NCBI GenBank assembly: GCA_963818505.1
Contig: CAWFSJ010000007.1
Coordinates: forward strand, 433,535-497,534
Reading direction: 5' to 3'
From: JADKAV01 sp963818505
Lineage (GTDB): Bacteria; Actinomycetota; Actinomycetes; S36-B12; UBA10799
DNA length: 64,000 bases
Shown: piece by piece, positions 1 through 9,620 of the stretch
How the letters are laid out: each line of letters opens with the position of its first letter
Numbering within the stretch: position 1 is the stretch's first letter
Notes under the pieces: model-generated
What the model saw: only the letters and a program-made list of their open reading frames with translations
What the model was told of the DNA's origin: nothing
Database searches by the model: none
Translations under genes and position numbers: made by a program

Positions 1-1
1 C

Positions 2-307
2 GAGGCTGAGCGCCTCGTCGCTGCCGACACCATCCGACTGGAGGCCGAACGCCAGGCGAAAGGGCTGCGTCAACAGGCCGAGTCAGACGCTTCGCGGGTT
101 CGTGCAGAGGCCGACATATACGTGGACAAGCGTCTGGCGAATCTGGAGGACACATTGCGTGCCGCACTCGACCAGATCGGCCGCGGACGGCGCCGCTCCA
201 ACGCGGGTGCTGCGGCCGTCGAGGTGCAGGACGGGGTGTACGACTTCACGCAGGATCCCGAGGTTGCCGGAGAACTGGTAGGTGGGCGCCGCCGCGCTTC
301 CCGCTAG
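2..307 (+). CDS. DivIVA/SepIVA-like coiled-coil protein, C-terminal part
   Basis: The gene begins before the window; 101 codons are visible, ending at TAG 305-307. The first two thirds are rich in Glu, Ala, Arg and Gln with no Pro, as in a long coiled coil; the tail turns basic and then acidic. In Mycobacterium the gene next to the DUF177-rpmF-rnc cluster encodes SepIVA, a DivIVA-domain cell-division factor, so position and composition together suggest that family. The diagnostic N-terminal DivIVA domain lies outside the window, so the call rests mainly on context. It could also be another ATPase-b-like coiled-coil protein. Confidence 0.55.
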   Translation, partial: EAERLVAADTIRLEAERQAKGLRQQAESDASRVRAEADIYVDKRLANLEDTLRAALDQIGRGRRRSNAGAAAVEVQDGVYDFTQDPEVAGELVGGRRRASR

Positions 308-395
308 GTTGCTACCCTGGTGAGGTGGCGAAACGCCACAGGCATCGGCCTGCCCTCGAGCATGTCTGCCCGATCCACGAAACCAAGGAAATGCG

Positions 396-968
396 ATGAC
401 TACGAATGCCGGTGTGCCGTTCGTCGTCGACGTGCAGCAATTACTCGGCAAACCCGGTGCCTATCAGCGCCTGACGCTGGAACAACCGGCCGGGCCCGGG
501 GTCCGTACCGAGGTTGTCGTGGTGGCCGAGGAAGAGCCTGTCACCGCCGACTTGATGCTGGAGAGCGTGCGCGAGGGGATTCTGGTCACCGGTGATGCAC
601 GCACGACAGGAGACGCGGTCTGCAGCCGGTGCCTGGACCCCGTTCGCCTGGATCTCACAGCCCCCTTGCAGGAGTTGTACGCGTGGAGCGCTCAGGAGGC
701 CGAGGTCGACGATCTGGGCGAGCTCGGACCGCACCTTGACACCGAGTTGCTGGATCTTCGCCCGGCCATCCGCGATGGGCTGATCCTCGAGATGCCGCTC
801 GCTCCTTTGTGTGACGACGACTGCCCCGGCTTGTGTGCCCAGTGCGGGTTCAAGCTCGTGGAGGACCCGTCGCACCAGCACGACACCAGTGACCCTCGGT
901 GGGCAGCACTGTCCGCCCTCAAGAACGACCTGCTCGGTGAGCAGGCCGAAGTATCCAAGGAGAAGTAA
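396..968 (+). CDS. yceD: YceD/DUF177 family protein
   Basis: A 190-residue member of the YceD (DUF177) family. Members are linked to 23S rRNA accumulation and are usually encoded directly upstream of rpmF, as here. Two cysteine groups are visible: C76-x2-C79 (CSRC) and a C-terminal group at C139, C143, C147 and C150 (CDDDCPGLCAQC), typical of actinobacterial members and possibly metal-binding. The start is ATG 396, preceded by AAGGAA about 5 bases upstream; an out-of-frame ATG sits at 391. The stop codon abuts the GTG of rpmF. The exact biochemical role of the family is not settled. Confidence 0.9.
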   Translation: MTTNAGVPFVVDVQQLLGKPGAYQRLTLEQPAGPGVRTEVVVVAEEEPVTADLMLESVREGILVTGDARTTGDAVCSRCLDPVRLDLTAPLQELYAWSAQEAEVDDLGELGPHLDTELLDLRPAIRDGLILEMPLAPLCDDDCPGLCAQCGFKLVEDPSHQHDTSDPRWAALSALKNDLLGEQAEVSKEK

Positions 969-1142
969 GTGGCCGTTCCGAAGCGCAAGAAGTCGCGCAG
1001 CAACACCAGGTCCCGCCGGTCGCAGTGGAAGACCTCGGCCCCGGTGCTCGCCAACTGCAAGCAGTGCGGCAGCCCGAAGCCGACTCACACCGCGTGCCCC
1101 GATTGCGGCACCTACGCCAAGCGCCGCGTGCTGGACGTCTAA
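969..1142 (+). CDS. rpmF: 50S ribosomal protein L32
   Basis: A 57-codon gene starting with GTG 969 immediately after the yceD stop. The product begins AVPKRKKSRSNTRSRRS and carries the zinc-ribbon pairs CKQC (C30, C33) and CPDC (C43, C46), so it is the Zn-binding form of bL32, a small protein of the large subunit near the peptidyl transferase region. It has no separate promoter and is translated as part of the yceD-rpmF-rnc unit. Retention of all four cysteines argues against it being the zinc-free paralogue seen in some actinobacteria under zinc starvation. Confidence 0.95.
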   Translation: MAVPKRKKSRSNTRSRRSQWKTSAPVLANCKQCGSPKPTHTACPDCGTYAKRRVLDV

Positions 1143-1150
1143 GAGCGGCC

Positions 1151-1849
1151 GTGTCGCCAACCGACGATCTGCCAGCGCTCGTCGAGCGGCTCGGTCTTCC
1201 CGGCGTGCCCGGCGAACTCGAACTCGCCCTTGTACACCGGTCGTACTCCTACGAGAACGGCCGTATCCCCACCAACGAGCGCCTCGAGTTCCTCGGTGAT
1301 GCCGTACTCGGCGTGGTCATCACAGACCACCTCTACCGGGAGTTCCCGGATCTTCCCGAGGGGCATCTGGCGAAGATGCGCTCGGCGATCGTCAACGCCA
1401 ATTCGCTGGCACAGGTGGCGGCGGAACTCGACCTGGGGGCCCACATCCTGCTGGGCCGTGGTGAGGAGACCACCGGCGGGCGCGAGAAGGTCTCCATCCT
1501 GGCCGATGCGCTGGAAGCGGTCATCGGGGCGATCTACCTCGAGTCTGGCGTGGAAGGTGCGCGCACGTTCATCCTCAGCACCTTTGATGGTTTGATCAGC
1601 ACGGTCCGCGACCTCGGTGCGGGCCTGGACTGGAAGACCAGCCTGCAGGAACTGGTCGCGACTCTGGGCCAAGGGCCCCCTGAGTACGTGGTCACCGGGG
1701 AGGGCCCGGATCACTCCCGTGTCTTCTCGGCCCAAGTGCGCGTGGGTGAGGCTCTGTACGGTCATGGAAGCGGGCGAACGAAGAAGCACGCCGAGCAGGA
1801 GGCGGCCCAGACCGCTTTCGAGCAATTGCGCGACCAGGTCGATGCCTGA
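1151..1849 (+). CDS. rnc: Ribonuclease III
   Basis: Double-strand-specific endoribonuclease that matures rRNA precursors. I use GTG 1151, 8 bases after rpmF; the frame stays open further upstream but would overlap rpmF. This gives 232 residues, normal for the family. The RNase III signature NERLEFLGD is at 42-50, with metal ligands expected at E46 and D50 and again in ADALEAVIGAIYLE near 118-131. A double-stranded RNA-binding domain follows from about residue 160, ending in the Lys-rich helix GRTKKHAEQEAA. The stop overlaps the mutM start by 8 bases. Confidence 0.93.
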   Translation: MSPTDDLPALVERLGLPGVPGELELALVHRSYSYENGRIPTNERLEFLGDAVLGVVITDHLYREFPDLPEGHLAKMRSAIVNANSLAQVAAELDLGAHILLGRGEETTGGREKVSILADALEAVIGAIYLESGVEGARTFILSTFDGLISTVRDLGAGLDWKTSLQELVATLGQGPPEYVVTGEGPDHSRVFSAQVRVGEALYGHGSGRTKKHAEQEAAQTAFEQLRDQVDA

Positions 1850-2666
1850 ACTGCCCGAAGTCGAGGTGGTTCGCAGGGGTCTGGCTCACTGGACCACGGG
1901 CAGAAGAATCGACCGCGTCGAAGTCCGTCACCTGCGGGCCACCCGTCGTCACGCGGGCGGCCCGGTCGACTTTCAAGCTCGGATCACCGGTCGTCGCCTC
2001 GGTGCTGTGCGACGCAGGGGCAAGTTCATCTGGTGGGACCTTGACGACGGCACCGCACTCGTCGCCCACTTGGGCATGTCCGGTCAATTCCGCGTCGACG
2101 CGCAAGCCGGTGACCACACGCGCATCGACTTCGGCCTGGGGGAGCGCAGGCTGCTGTTCGACGATCAACGCACGTTCGGTGGGATGTGGGCCGACACTGT
2201 GCTGGCCGACGCGCCGACCACTCTCGCGCACGTCGCACCGGATCCCTTCAGCGACGACTACGACCGGCGGGCAGTGGTCTCGACGATCAGGTCACGTACC
2301 GCGCCGGTGAAAGCACTTCTGCTGGACCAGAGCGTGGTGTCCGGCATCGGGAACATCTACGCCGACGAGGCGCTGTGGAGGGCCCGTGTCCACTGGCGCA
2401 CACCCGGGCATCGGCTCGGCGCGCGCAAGCTGGGGGAGTTGTTGGACGCAGCCAGGGAGGTGATGCTCGAGGCCGTCGATGCCGGTGGCACTTCGTTCGA
2501 CCGGCTCTACGTCAACGTCAACGGCAGTAGCGGCTACTTCCAGCGGGACCTCGCGGCATACGGCCAAGAGGGACTGCCGTGTCCCAGATGTGGCACCCCG
2601 ATCCTCAGGGAGCGATTCGCGAACCGCTCGTCGTTTCGTTGCCCGAAGTGCCAGCGCCACCGCTGA
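1842..2666 (+). CDS. mutM: Formamidopyrimidine-DNA glycosylase (Fpg/MutM)
   Basis: Base-excision repair enzyme that removes 8-oxoguanine and ring-opened purines and then nicks the abasic site. The protein is 274 residues and starts MPELPEVE, whose Pro2 is the catalytic Schiff-base nucleophile and Glu3 the general acid. The lysine of RRRGKFIWW lies on the conserved beta strand. The C-terminal zinc finger is complete (CPRC ... CPKC near the end). The ATG lies inside the end of rnc, so translation is probably coupled. Gene order rnc-mutM-smc is standard for the phylum. Confidence 0.95.
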   Translation: MPELPEVEVVRRGLAHWTTGRRIDRVEVRHLRATRRHAGGPVDFQARITGRRLGAVRRRGKFIWWDLDDGTALVAHLGMSGQFRVDAQAGDHTRIDFGLGERRLLFDDQRTFGGMWADTVLADAPTTLAHVAPDPFSDDYDRRAVVSTIRSRTAPVKALLLDQSVVSGIGNIYADEALWRARVHWRTPGHRLGARKLGELLDAAREVMLEAVDAGGTSFDRLYVNVNGSSGYFQRDLAAYGQEGLPCPRCGTPILRERFANRSSFRCPKCQRHR

Positions 2667-2785
2667 CACGTGGCCCTTCGTGCTTGACGATCAACGCAGC
2701 GTTATGTCAATCTGATATATATCGCGAGTTCCGCGGTGGAAATTCCTGAAGCGCAACTCATGGCGCATTCATGTGGGAGGACCTG

Positions 2786-2962
2786 ATGGCAAAGGCGGTT
2801 TTCACCGCTGGAGCACACTTCGACCCTCGGCTACTGGCCGAATTGGCGTCCTTGCGTGCCCGCGTCGCCCAACTCGAGGCCGAAGTGAGCGCTTTGCGCG
2901 TCGAACAGGCCACCTTCGACGACGAAGTCATGTCGTTGTCTGAGCCAGCAGTTCTGGCCTAG
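2786..2962 (+). CDS. Small coiled-coil protein of unknown function
   Basis: A 58-residue product starting at ATG 2786, preceded by GGGAGG at 2775-2780; an in-frame ATG at 2771 has no such site. The sequence MAKAVFTAGAHFDPRLL is followed by a Leu/Ala/Glu heptad helix (LASLRARVAQLEAEVSALR) and an acidic tail. It lies alone between mutM and smc, with 118 bases of non-coding sequence upstream that includes an AT-rich patch (TGATATATATCG) unusual for this genome. I do not recognise a family. The ribosome site and the regular heptads support it being a real gene. Confidence 0.6.
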   Translation: MAKAVFTAGAHFDPRLLAELASLRARVAQLEAEVSALRVEQATFDDEVMSLSEPAVLA

Positions 2963-3084
2963 GTAATCTCCGGCGCCCGCGTGGCGCTTCCCGGGTCGCT
3001 GAGTCGCTCGGGTTAGTCTGGCACTCTTCCCGCCCTCGGACTGCTGTGGTCCGCGGTTCAACAACGCGCGGCAGGAGGCTCGGA

Positions 3085-6000
3085 ATGCATTTGCGAAGCC
3101 TGACCCTCAAGGGTTTCAAGTCATTCGCGTCCTCGACGACCATCGATCTCGAACCTGGGATCACGTGTGTCGTCGGGCCCAACGGCTCCGGCAAGTCCAA
3201 CGTCGTTGATGCCATCGCATGGGTGATGGGCGAGCAGGGTGCCAAGAGCTTGCGCGGGGGCAAGATGGAGGACGTCATCTTCGCCGGCACGTCCGGCAAG
3301 GCTCCTTTGGGCCGGGCCGAGGTGGAACTGACCATCGACAACTCCGACGGCGCGCTACCGATCGACTACACCGAGGTCAGCATCCGACGGACGTTGTTCC
3401 GAAGCGGTGGGTCCGAATACGCCATCAACGGACAGACCTGCCGGCTGCTCGATGTCCAGGAACTGCTGGCCGACTCCGGGATCGGCCGGGAGATGCACGT
3501 GATCGTCGGTCAGGGACGCCTCGATGCGATCCTGCACGCCAGCCCCGAGGACCGCCGCGGCTTCATCGAGGAGGCAGCCGGAGTCCTCAAGCACCGCCGC
3601 CGCAAAGAGAAGGCCCTTCGCAAACTCGAGCAGATCCAACAGAACCTCGGCAGGCTCACCGACCTGGCCTCGGAGTTACGCAGGCAACTGAAGCCGTTGG
3701 GTCGCCAGGCCGAGGTAGCCCGTCGCGCGGCGACCATCCAAGCCGACGTTCGTGATTCCCGGCTGCGCCTTCTCGCCGATGACATCGCAGGGGTGCGCCG
3801 CGACCTCGAACAGGAACAGGCGGACGAGAGCGCTGCCATCTCCCAACGTCAGGAGGTCGAAGCCCGGCTCGAGGCAGCCCGCGCCTTGGAGTCCGAGCTC
3901 GACGCAGCACTTGTGGATGCCGCGCCCCGCCTGCACCACGCCCGCGGCCGGTCTTTGGACTTGACACGGCTGCGTGAGCGTTTGCTCGGGTTGGTGGCCC
4001 TGATCGTTGAGCGGCGCAGGTCTTTGGAACGTGAGCAGTTGGAGTTCAGCTTCGCTGTGGACCCGGAGGACCTGCAGCGCCAGAGCGAGGCTGCAGGACT
4101 CGAGGTGGCGTCTGCCCGCGATGTCGCAGACCAAGCCCGTGCCGAGTTCGTCGAGGCGCGCGAACATGCTGAGAACCTGGGGCGCCAAGTAAGCGAGGAG
4201 CAGTCGAAGGTGGATGCCGCTGATGCGGCATTGACCCAGTACCGCCAAGAAGTCGCCGCTGCCGAACAGGCTGTGGCTGGGGCGCAGCGACTGGTTGAAG
4301 CGACACGTTCACGTGCCCAGGGACTGGCCGATCAGGCTGAACTGGTGCACGCGGAGGCGCAGGAGGCAGCACAAGCCGTCGCGCAACTGCCAGCGGTGGA
4401 TCATGTGGACGACGGCCCGGATATGGCCGAGGTCGACGAGCAGATGGCGGCCGCAGACAAGGCGTTGTCCCTAGCCCGCGCCGAGTTGTCAAGCCAGGAG
4501 CAGAAGCGGGCCTCGCTGACCGCCCGTTGTGAGGCCTTGCGCTCGGCGTTGTCCAGTGAGTCCGTTGAAGAGATCGCCGGGGACCTGCATGACGGACCGC
4601 TCGACGGGCTCATGCGGGTGCGACCCGGGTACGAGAAGGCGATCGCCGCACTGCTGGGTGCTCATGCCCGCGCCACAGTCCTGAAGTCGGGCGTGGATCC
4701 TGCACAGGTGCTCGCCGGGATCGATCCGAACGCGTCTGCCAGGCTTGTTCTGGGAGGGCTCGCGCAGCCGAACTCAGCTCCGGACCCACGGGCAGCGTTG
4801 ACCTACGTCCAGGGCCCGGAGACGATTCGCGGAGCTCTGGCCGCGATGCTGCACGACACGTTCGTGGTTGCGGACATGGGCGAGGCGGTGGCGCTCGTTG
4901 CGGATAGGCCGACCGCTTTGGCGGCGACCCTTGAAGGGCAGACGCTGGGCCGCGGAACAGCTGCGCAGGGGGCCGAGGGTGCCAACACCATCGCGTTGCG
5001 CAACGCCCTGGAACAGGCCACCGATGAACTGGTCTCCACCGAGGGGTGCTGGCGCCGCGCGGTCGAACACGTCAGCCGTGTGGAGGAGCGCTTCGCGGCG
5101 GCCCAGCAGGCCCGCGATGAGATGCGCAACCAAGTGGCAGCCCACCAGGCGGCTTCGGCCGCGGCAGCCGAACGCGATGTGCACCTGCGCAGGCGTGCCC
5201 ACGCCACGGCCACGCGGCTGGAGCAGCACACAAGAGAACGCGCCCACGTCGAGCAGCAGCTCACCGCGCAGATCGACGAACTGGACCGGGCGGTGTTGCG
5301 CGGTTCCGAACTTGCGCAGGCAGGTGCGCCGGAACTGGACCGCAGTCGCCTACAAGCTCTGCTGACCGAGCAGGAGCAGGCCCGCGGCTCCCACCACGAG
5401 GCCAGCCTCAACGCGCGCTCTGCTCAGGAGCGTCTCGACGGTCTGCGCAAGCGGCACCGAGAACTGGTCGAGCAGACTGAGCAGGCCCGTGAGGCGGTGC
5501 AGGCCGCAGCCAGGCGTCGCATCGAACGGGAGAGAGCGCTGGTGACGCTGGGCAGGCTCGAGGAACTGGCCCGCAGGACGTGCTCACTGGTGGAACATGA
5601 CGCGGCGCAAGCCGACACCACACTCACCGCGCTGGAGGCCGACCAGGCCGAGCAGCAGCGCGAACACGCCAAGGCCCGCGCGGCAGCGCTGGAGATGGCC
5701 GGTGAAGTCGAGCGACTGACCCAGGATGTACACCGCGATGAGGTGCTGCGGGCCGGCAAGCGTGCGACGTTGGACCAGTTGACGCAGAAGGCTCTGGAGG
5801 ACTTCGGTCTGACGGTCGACGACCTGGTCGCGGAGTACGGTCCGGATCAACCGATCCCGGGTGCGAACGGGGAGCCCGACACCAGATTTGACCGCGCCTT
5901 CCAGCAGCGCAGGCTGAAGGAGGCCGAGCGCGGTCTTGCGCTACTCGGGCGGGTGAACCCCTTGGCACTCGAGGAGTTCGCTGCGATGGAGGAGCGGCAC

Positions 6001-6549
6001 ACTCACCTGGTCAATCAGATCGAGGATGTCAAGAAGAGCAGGGAGGATCTGCTGCACATCGTCGCCGATGTGGATGCGCGCGTGCAGCAGGTGTTCGCGC
6101 AGGCCTATGCCGATGTGGCCCGCGAGTTCGAGCACACGTTCTCCAGGTTGTTCCCCGGCGGTGAAGGGCGCTTGGTCCTCACCGACTCCGAAGACCTGCT
6201 GGCCACCGGAGTGGAGGTCGAGGCTCGGCCGCCCGGCAAGAAGATCAAGCGGTTGTCGTTGCTGTCCGGCGGAGAGCGCAGTCTCACGGCTGTGGCCTTC
6301 CTGGTGGCCTTGTTCAAGGCGCGGCCCTCGCCGTTCTACCTGCTGGACGAGGTCGAGGCGGCTCTTGACGATGTCAACCTCGGCCGGCTTATGGGCCTGC
6401 TGGAGGAGTTGCGCGAGACGTCGCAACTACTGGTGATCACCCACCAGAAGCGGACCATGGAAATGGCCGATGCGCTGTACGGCGTCACGATGCGCGCTGG
6501 GGTGACCCAGGTCATCAGCCAGCGGATGCGGCAACTGCAGCCCGTGTGA
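3085..6549 (+). CDS. smc: Chromosome segregation ATPase SMC
   Basis: Structural maintenance of chromosomes protein, 1154 residues, core of the bacterial condensin that compacts and segregates the chromosome. ATG 3085 follows AGGAGG with 6 bases spacing and gives the classical N-terminus MHLRSLTLKGFKSF. Walker A is GPNGSGKSN at 31-39. Two long Glu/Arg/Gln-rich coiled coils flank a hinge domain around residues 490-640. The C-terminal head has the ABC signature LSGGERS near 1059 and Walker B FYLLDEVEAALDD near 1086-1098. No scpA or scpB is in the window. Confidence 0.97.
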   Translation: MHLRSLTLKGFKSFASSTTIDLEPGITCVVGPNGSGKSNVVDAIAWVMGEQGAKSLRGGKMEDVIFAGTSGKAPLGRAEVELTIDNSDGALPIDYTEVSIRRTLFRSGGSEYAINGQTCRLLDVQELLADSGIGREMHVIVGQGRLDAILHASPEDRRGFIEEAAGVLKHRRRKEKALRKLEQIQQNLGRLTDLASELRRQLKPLGRQAEVARRAATIQADVRDSRLRLLADDIAGVRRDLEQEQADESAAISQRQEVEARLEAARALESELDAALVDAAPRLHHARGRSLDLTRLRERLLGLVALIVERRRSLEREQLEFSFAVDPEDLQRQSEAAGLEVASARDVADQARAEFVEAREHAENLGRQVSEEQSKVDAADAALTQYRQEVAAAEQAVAGAQRLVEATRSRAQGLADQAELVHAEAQEAAQAVAQLPAVDHVDDGPDMAEVDEQMAAADKALSLARAELSSQEQKRASLTARCEALRSALSSESVEEIAGDLHDGPLDGLMRVRPGYEKAIAALLGAHARATVLKSGVDPAQVLAGIDPNASARLVLGGLAQPNSAPDPRAALTYVQGPETIRGALAAMLHDTFVVADMGEAVALVADRPTALAATLEGQTLGRGTAAQGAEGANTIALRNALEQATDELVSTEGCWRRAVEHVSRVEERFAAAQQARDEMRNQVAAHQAASAAAAERDVHLRRRAHATATRLEQHTRERAHVEQQLTAQIDELDRAVLRGSELAQAGAPELDRSRLQALLTEQEQARGSHHEASLNARSAQERLDGLRKRHRELVEQTEQAREAVQAAARRRIERERALVTLGRLEELARRTCSLVEHDAAQADTTLTALEADQAEQQREHAKARAAALEMAGEVERLTQDVHRDEVLRAGKRATLDQLTQKALEDFGLTVDDLVAEYGPDQPIPGANGEPDTRFDRAFQQRRLKEAERGLALLGRVNPLALEEFAAMEERHTHLVNQIEDVKKSREDLLHIVADVDARVQQVFAQAYADVAREFEHTFSRLFPGGEGRLVLTDSEDLLATGVEVEARPPGKKIKRLSLLSGGERSLTAVAFLVALFKARPSPFYLLDEVEAALDDVNLGRLMGLLEELRETSQLLVITHQKRTMEMADALYGVTMRAGVTQVISQRMRQLQPV

Positions 6550-6564
6550 GCCTTCCCGCCCACC

Positions 6565-6595
6565 TTGATGGCGGGTACTGTTCGTCGGTCACACT
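6565..6595 (+). promoter_or_regulatory. Candidate promoter of ftsY (leaderless)
   Basis: TTGATG at 6565-6570 and CACACT at 6590-6595 are separated by 19 bases. The hexamer ends 6 bases before the GTG start, and there is no Shine-Dalgarno sequence. This would place transcription start at or next to the start codon. The same hexamer-to-start spacing recurs at several other genes in the window. Confidence 0.4.
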
Positions 6596-6601
6596 GGTGG
6601 G

Positions 6602-7741
6602 GTGGATTCTGTAGTCATCTACGCCATCATCGGCGTCGTCCTTGCTGTTATTGCGCTAGTTCTCGGAATTCGGCTGGTAGCCGGGCGGACCAAACCGGTC
6701 GAACCGCCGGTGATCATCCCTGGAGTCGGTGACGACGCGTCCGAACCCCGGGACTCGGCGCTGCCGAGCATCGAGGACATCACGCTGCCCGAGCAGCCCT
6801 CGGCACCCACCCTTGAGATCGAGCGCCCGAAGCCGACCAAGGGACGGCTGGCCGCTCTTCGTGCCCGTCTGGCCAGGTCCAACAGTGCCATCGGACGCGG
6901 GCTTCTGGCCCTCCTGAGCAGCGACAAGATCGATGAGGCCACGTGGGAGGAGATCGAGGACACCCTGATCATGTCCGATCTTGGTGTGCAGGCCTCCACG
7001 GACCTGGTCGACCGACTGCGCACGCGCCTGCGCGTCGAGGGCGAGGTCGACTGGCAAGTCGCTCTGCACGAGGAGTTGCTGGCCCTCGTGGGTCCCGATA
7101 CGGACCGGTCGCTGGTCGCTTCACGCCAGGGCGAGCGGCCCGCGGTGATCATGGTGGTCGGGGTGAACGGGACCGGCAAGACCACCACCACCGGCAAACT
7201 CGCCCGAGTACTGGTGGCCGACGGGCACACGGTTGTGCTCGGAGCGGCCGACACCTTCCGTGCTGCGGCCGCTGAGCAGTTGCAGACCTGGGGTGACCGG
7301 GTGGGGGCACGGGTGGTGCGTGGACCGGAGGGCTCCGATCCCGCCGCCGTTGCCTTCGACGCCGTGGCCGAGGCCAATGCGGAACAGGCCGACTGCGTAG
7401 TCATCGACACGGCGGGCAGGTTGCACACCAAGGTCGGTCTGATGGACGAACTGGGCAAGATCAAACGGGTGGTTAACAAGCAGGGTCCAGTTGACGAGGT
7501 GCTGCTGATCCTGGACGCGACCACCGGTCAGAACGGACTGGCCCAGGCCCGGGTCTTCAGCGAGGTCGTGGATGTCACAGGTGTGGTCCTGACGAAACTG
7601 GACGGCACCGCCAAGGGTGGCATCGTGGTCGCGGTCCAGAAGGAGCTCGGCGTGCCCGTGAAACTGGTGGGCCTGGGCGAGGGCCCCGATGACCTCGCGC
7701 CATTCGACCCGGAGGCGTTCGTAAGCGCCCTGCTCGACTAA
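6602..7741 (+). CDS. ftsY: Signal recognition particle receptor FtsY
   Basis: SRP receptor GTPase that brings ribosome-nascent chain complexes to the SecYEG translocon. The product is 379 residues from GTG 6602. Unlike E. coli FtsY it starts with a true transmembrane helix (about 3-24) followed by a Pro/Glu-rich linker, as in other actinobacteria. The NG domain has G1 GVNGTGKTTTT near 187-197, DTFRAAA, DTAGRLH and TKLDGTAKGG. Its partner ffh lies about 4 kb downstream. Family assignment is secure. Confidence 0.96.
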   Translation: MDSVVIYAIIGVVLAVIALVLGIRLVAGRTKPVEPPVIIPGVGDDASEPRDSALPSIEDITLPEQPSAPTLEIERPKPTKGRLAALRARLARSNSAIGRGLLALLSSDKIDEATWEEIEDTLIMSDLGVQASTDLVDRLRTRLRVEGEVDWQVALHEELLALVGPDTDRSLVASRQGERPAVIMVVGVNGTGKTTTTGKLARVLVADGHTVVLGAADTFRAAAAEQLQTWGDRVGARVVRGPEGSDPAAVAFDAVAEANAEQADCVVIDTAGRLHTKVGLMDELGKIKRVVNKQGPVDEVLLILDATTGQNGLAQARVFSEVVDVTGVVLTKLDGTAKGGIVVAVQKELGVPVKLVGLGEGPDDLAPFDPEAFVSALLD

Positions 7742-7776
7742 CACGAAACACAGAGTTAACACAAAGCGGTCCTTCC

Positions 7777-7814
7777 GTCACGACGGCGAAACCTCCGACC
7801 TCCGGTTGCGAAAC
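7777..7814 (+). promoter_or_regulatory. GlnR-type operator upstream of amtB
   Basis: GTCAC (7777-7781), six bases, GAAAC (7788-7792), six bases, CCTCC (7799-7803), six bases, GAAAC (7810-7814). This matches the actinobacterial GlnR pattern gTnAc-n6-GaAAc-n6-gTnAc-n6-GaAAc in three of four boxes with exact spacing. A second partial site, GAAAC-n6-TTAAC, lies at 7745-7760. GlnR is the known activator of amtB-glnK-glnD in Streptomyces and Mycobacterium. Operator function here is inferred. Confidence 0.7.
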
Positions 7815-7881
7815 ACAGCCGGGTAAGGCTTCTCATATCCCGAGGGAGACACCCGTTGGGGAGAAAAGGAGTGGCGAGACG

Positions 7882-9203
<1,322 letters not shown>

Positions 9204-9207
<4 letters not shown>

Positions 9208-9542
9208 AACTGGTCACCGCAGTCATCAAGCCGTTCAAGCTCGACGACGTGAAGAGCGCACTGGAGACGTTCGGGATCCACGGGCTCACGGTCTCCGAGG
9301 CCAGCGGGTACGGCCGGCAACGCGGGCACACAGAGGTGTACCGGGGTGCGGAGTACACCGTGGACCTGGTGCCCAAGGTGCGCATCGAGGTGGTCGTCGA
9401 GGACGAGGACGCAGACAGCGTTGTCGACGTCGTCGTCAAGAGCGCCCAGACAGGTCGAATCGGGGACGGCAAAGTCTGGGTCTCCCCAGTGGAGACAGTG
9501 GTCCGGGTCCGGACCGCAGAACGAGGCGCGGACGCGCTGTAG
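9204..9542 (+). CDS. glnB: Nitrogen regulatory protein PII (GlnB/GlnK)
   Basis: A 112-residue PII signal protein that senses ATP/ADP and 2-oxoglutarate and plugs AmtB when nitrogen is plentiful. The T-loop is complete, with Tyr51 in YRGAEYTVDLVPK; in Corynebacterium and Streptomyces this tyrosine is adenylylated by GlnD rather than uridylylated. The second signature, TGRIGDGKVWVSPVE, is present. The start overlaps the amtB stop, the usual amtB-glnK linkage, so glnK would be an equally good name. The gene is followed by a strong hairpin before glnD. Confidence 0.95.
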
Positions 9543-9547
9543 GAACT

Positions 9548-9589
9548 GATGTGGCGGCGGCTCGGCGGGGGTGGGGCCGCCGCCACATC
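9548..9589 (+). terminator. GC-rich hairpin between glnB and glnD
   Basis: Perfect 14-bp inverted repeat: GATGTGGCGGCGGC at 9548-9561 and its complement at 9576-9589, with a 14-base loop and no T-tract. It begins 6 bases after the glnB stop and ends 31 bases before glnD. It could be an attenuator that lowers glnD expression relative to amtB-glnB, or an mRNA processing or stability element. Confidence 0.55.
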
Positions 9590-9620
9590 GCATCTCGTCG
9601 AACCGATCAAGGAGGTCGCA

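Noticed and set aside
2684..2719. Promoter TTGACG ... GATATA upstream of the small coiled-coil gene
   Set aside because: The spacing between the hexamers is 24 bases, too long for a standard promoter; left as AT-rich sequence only.
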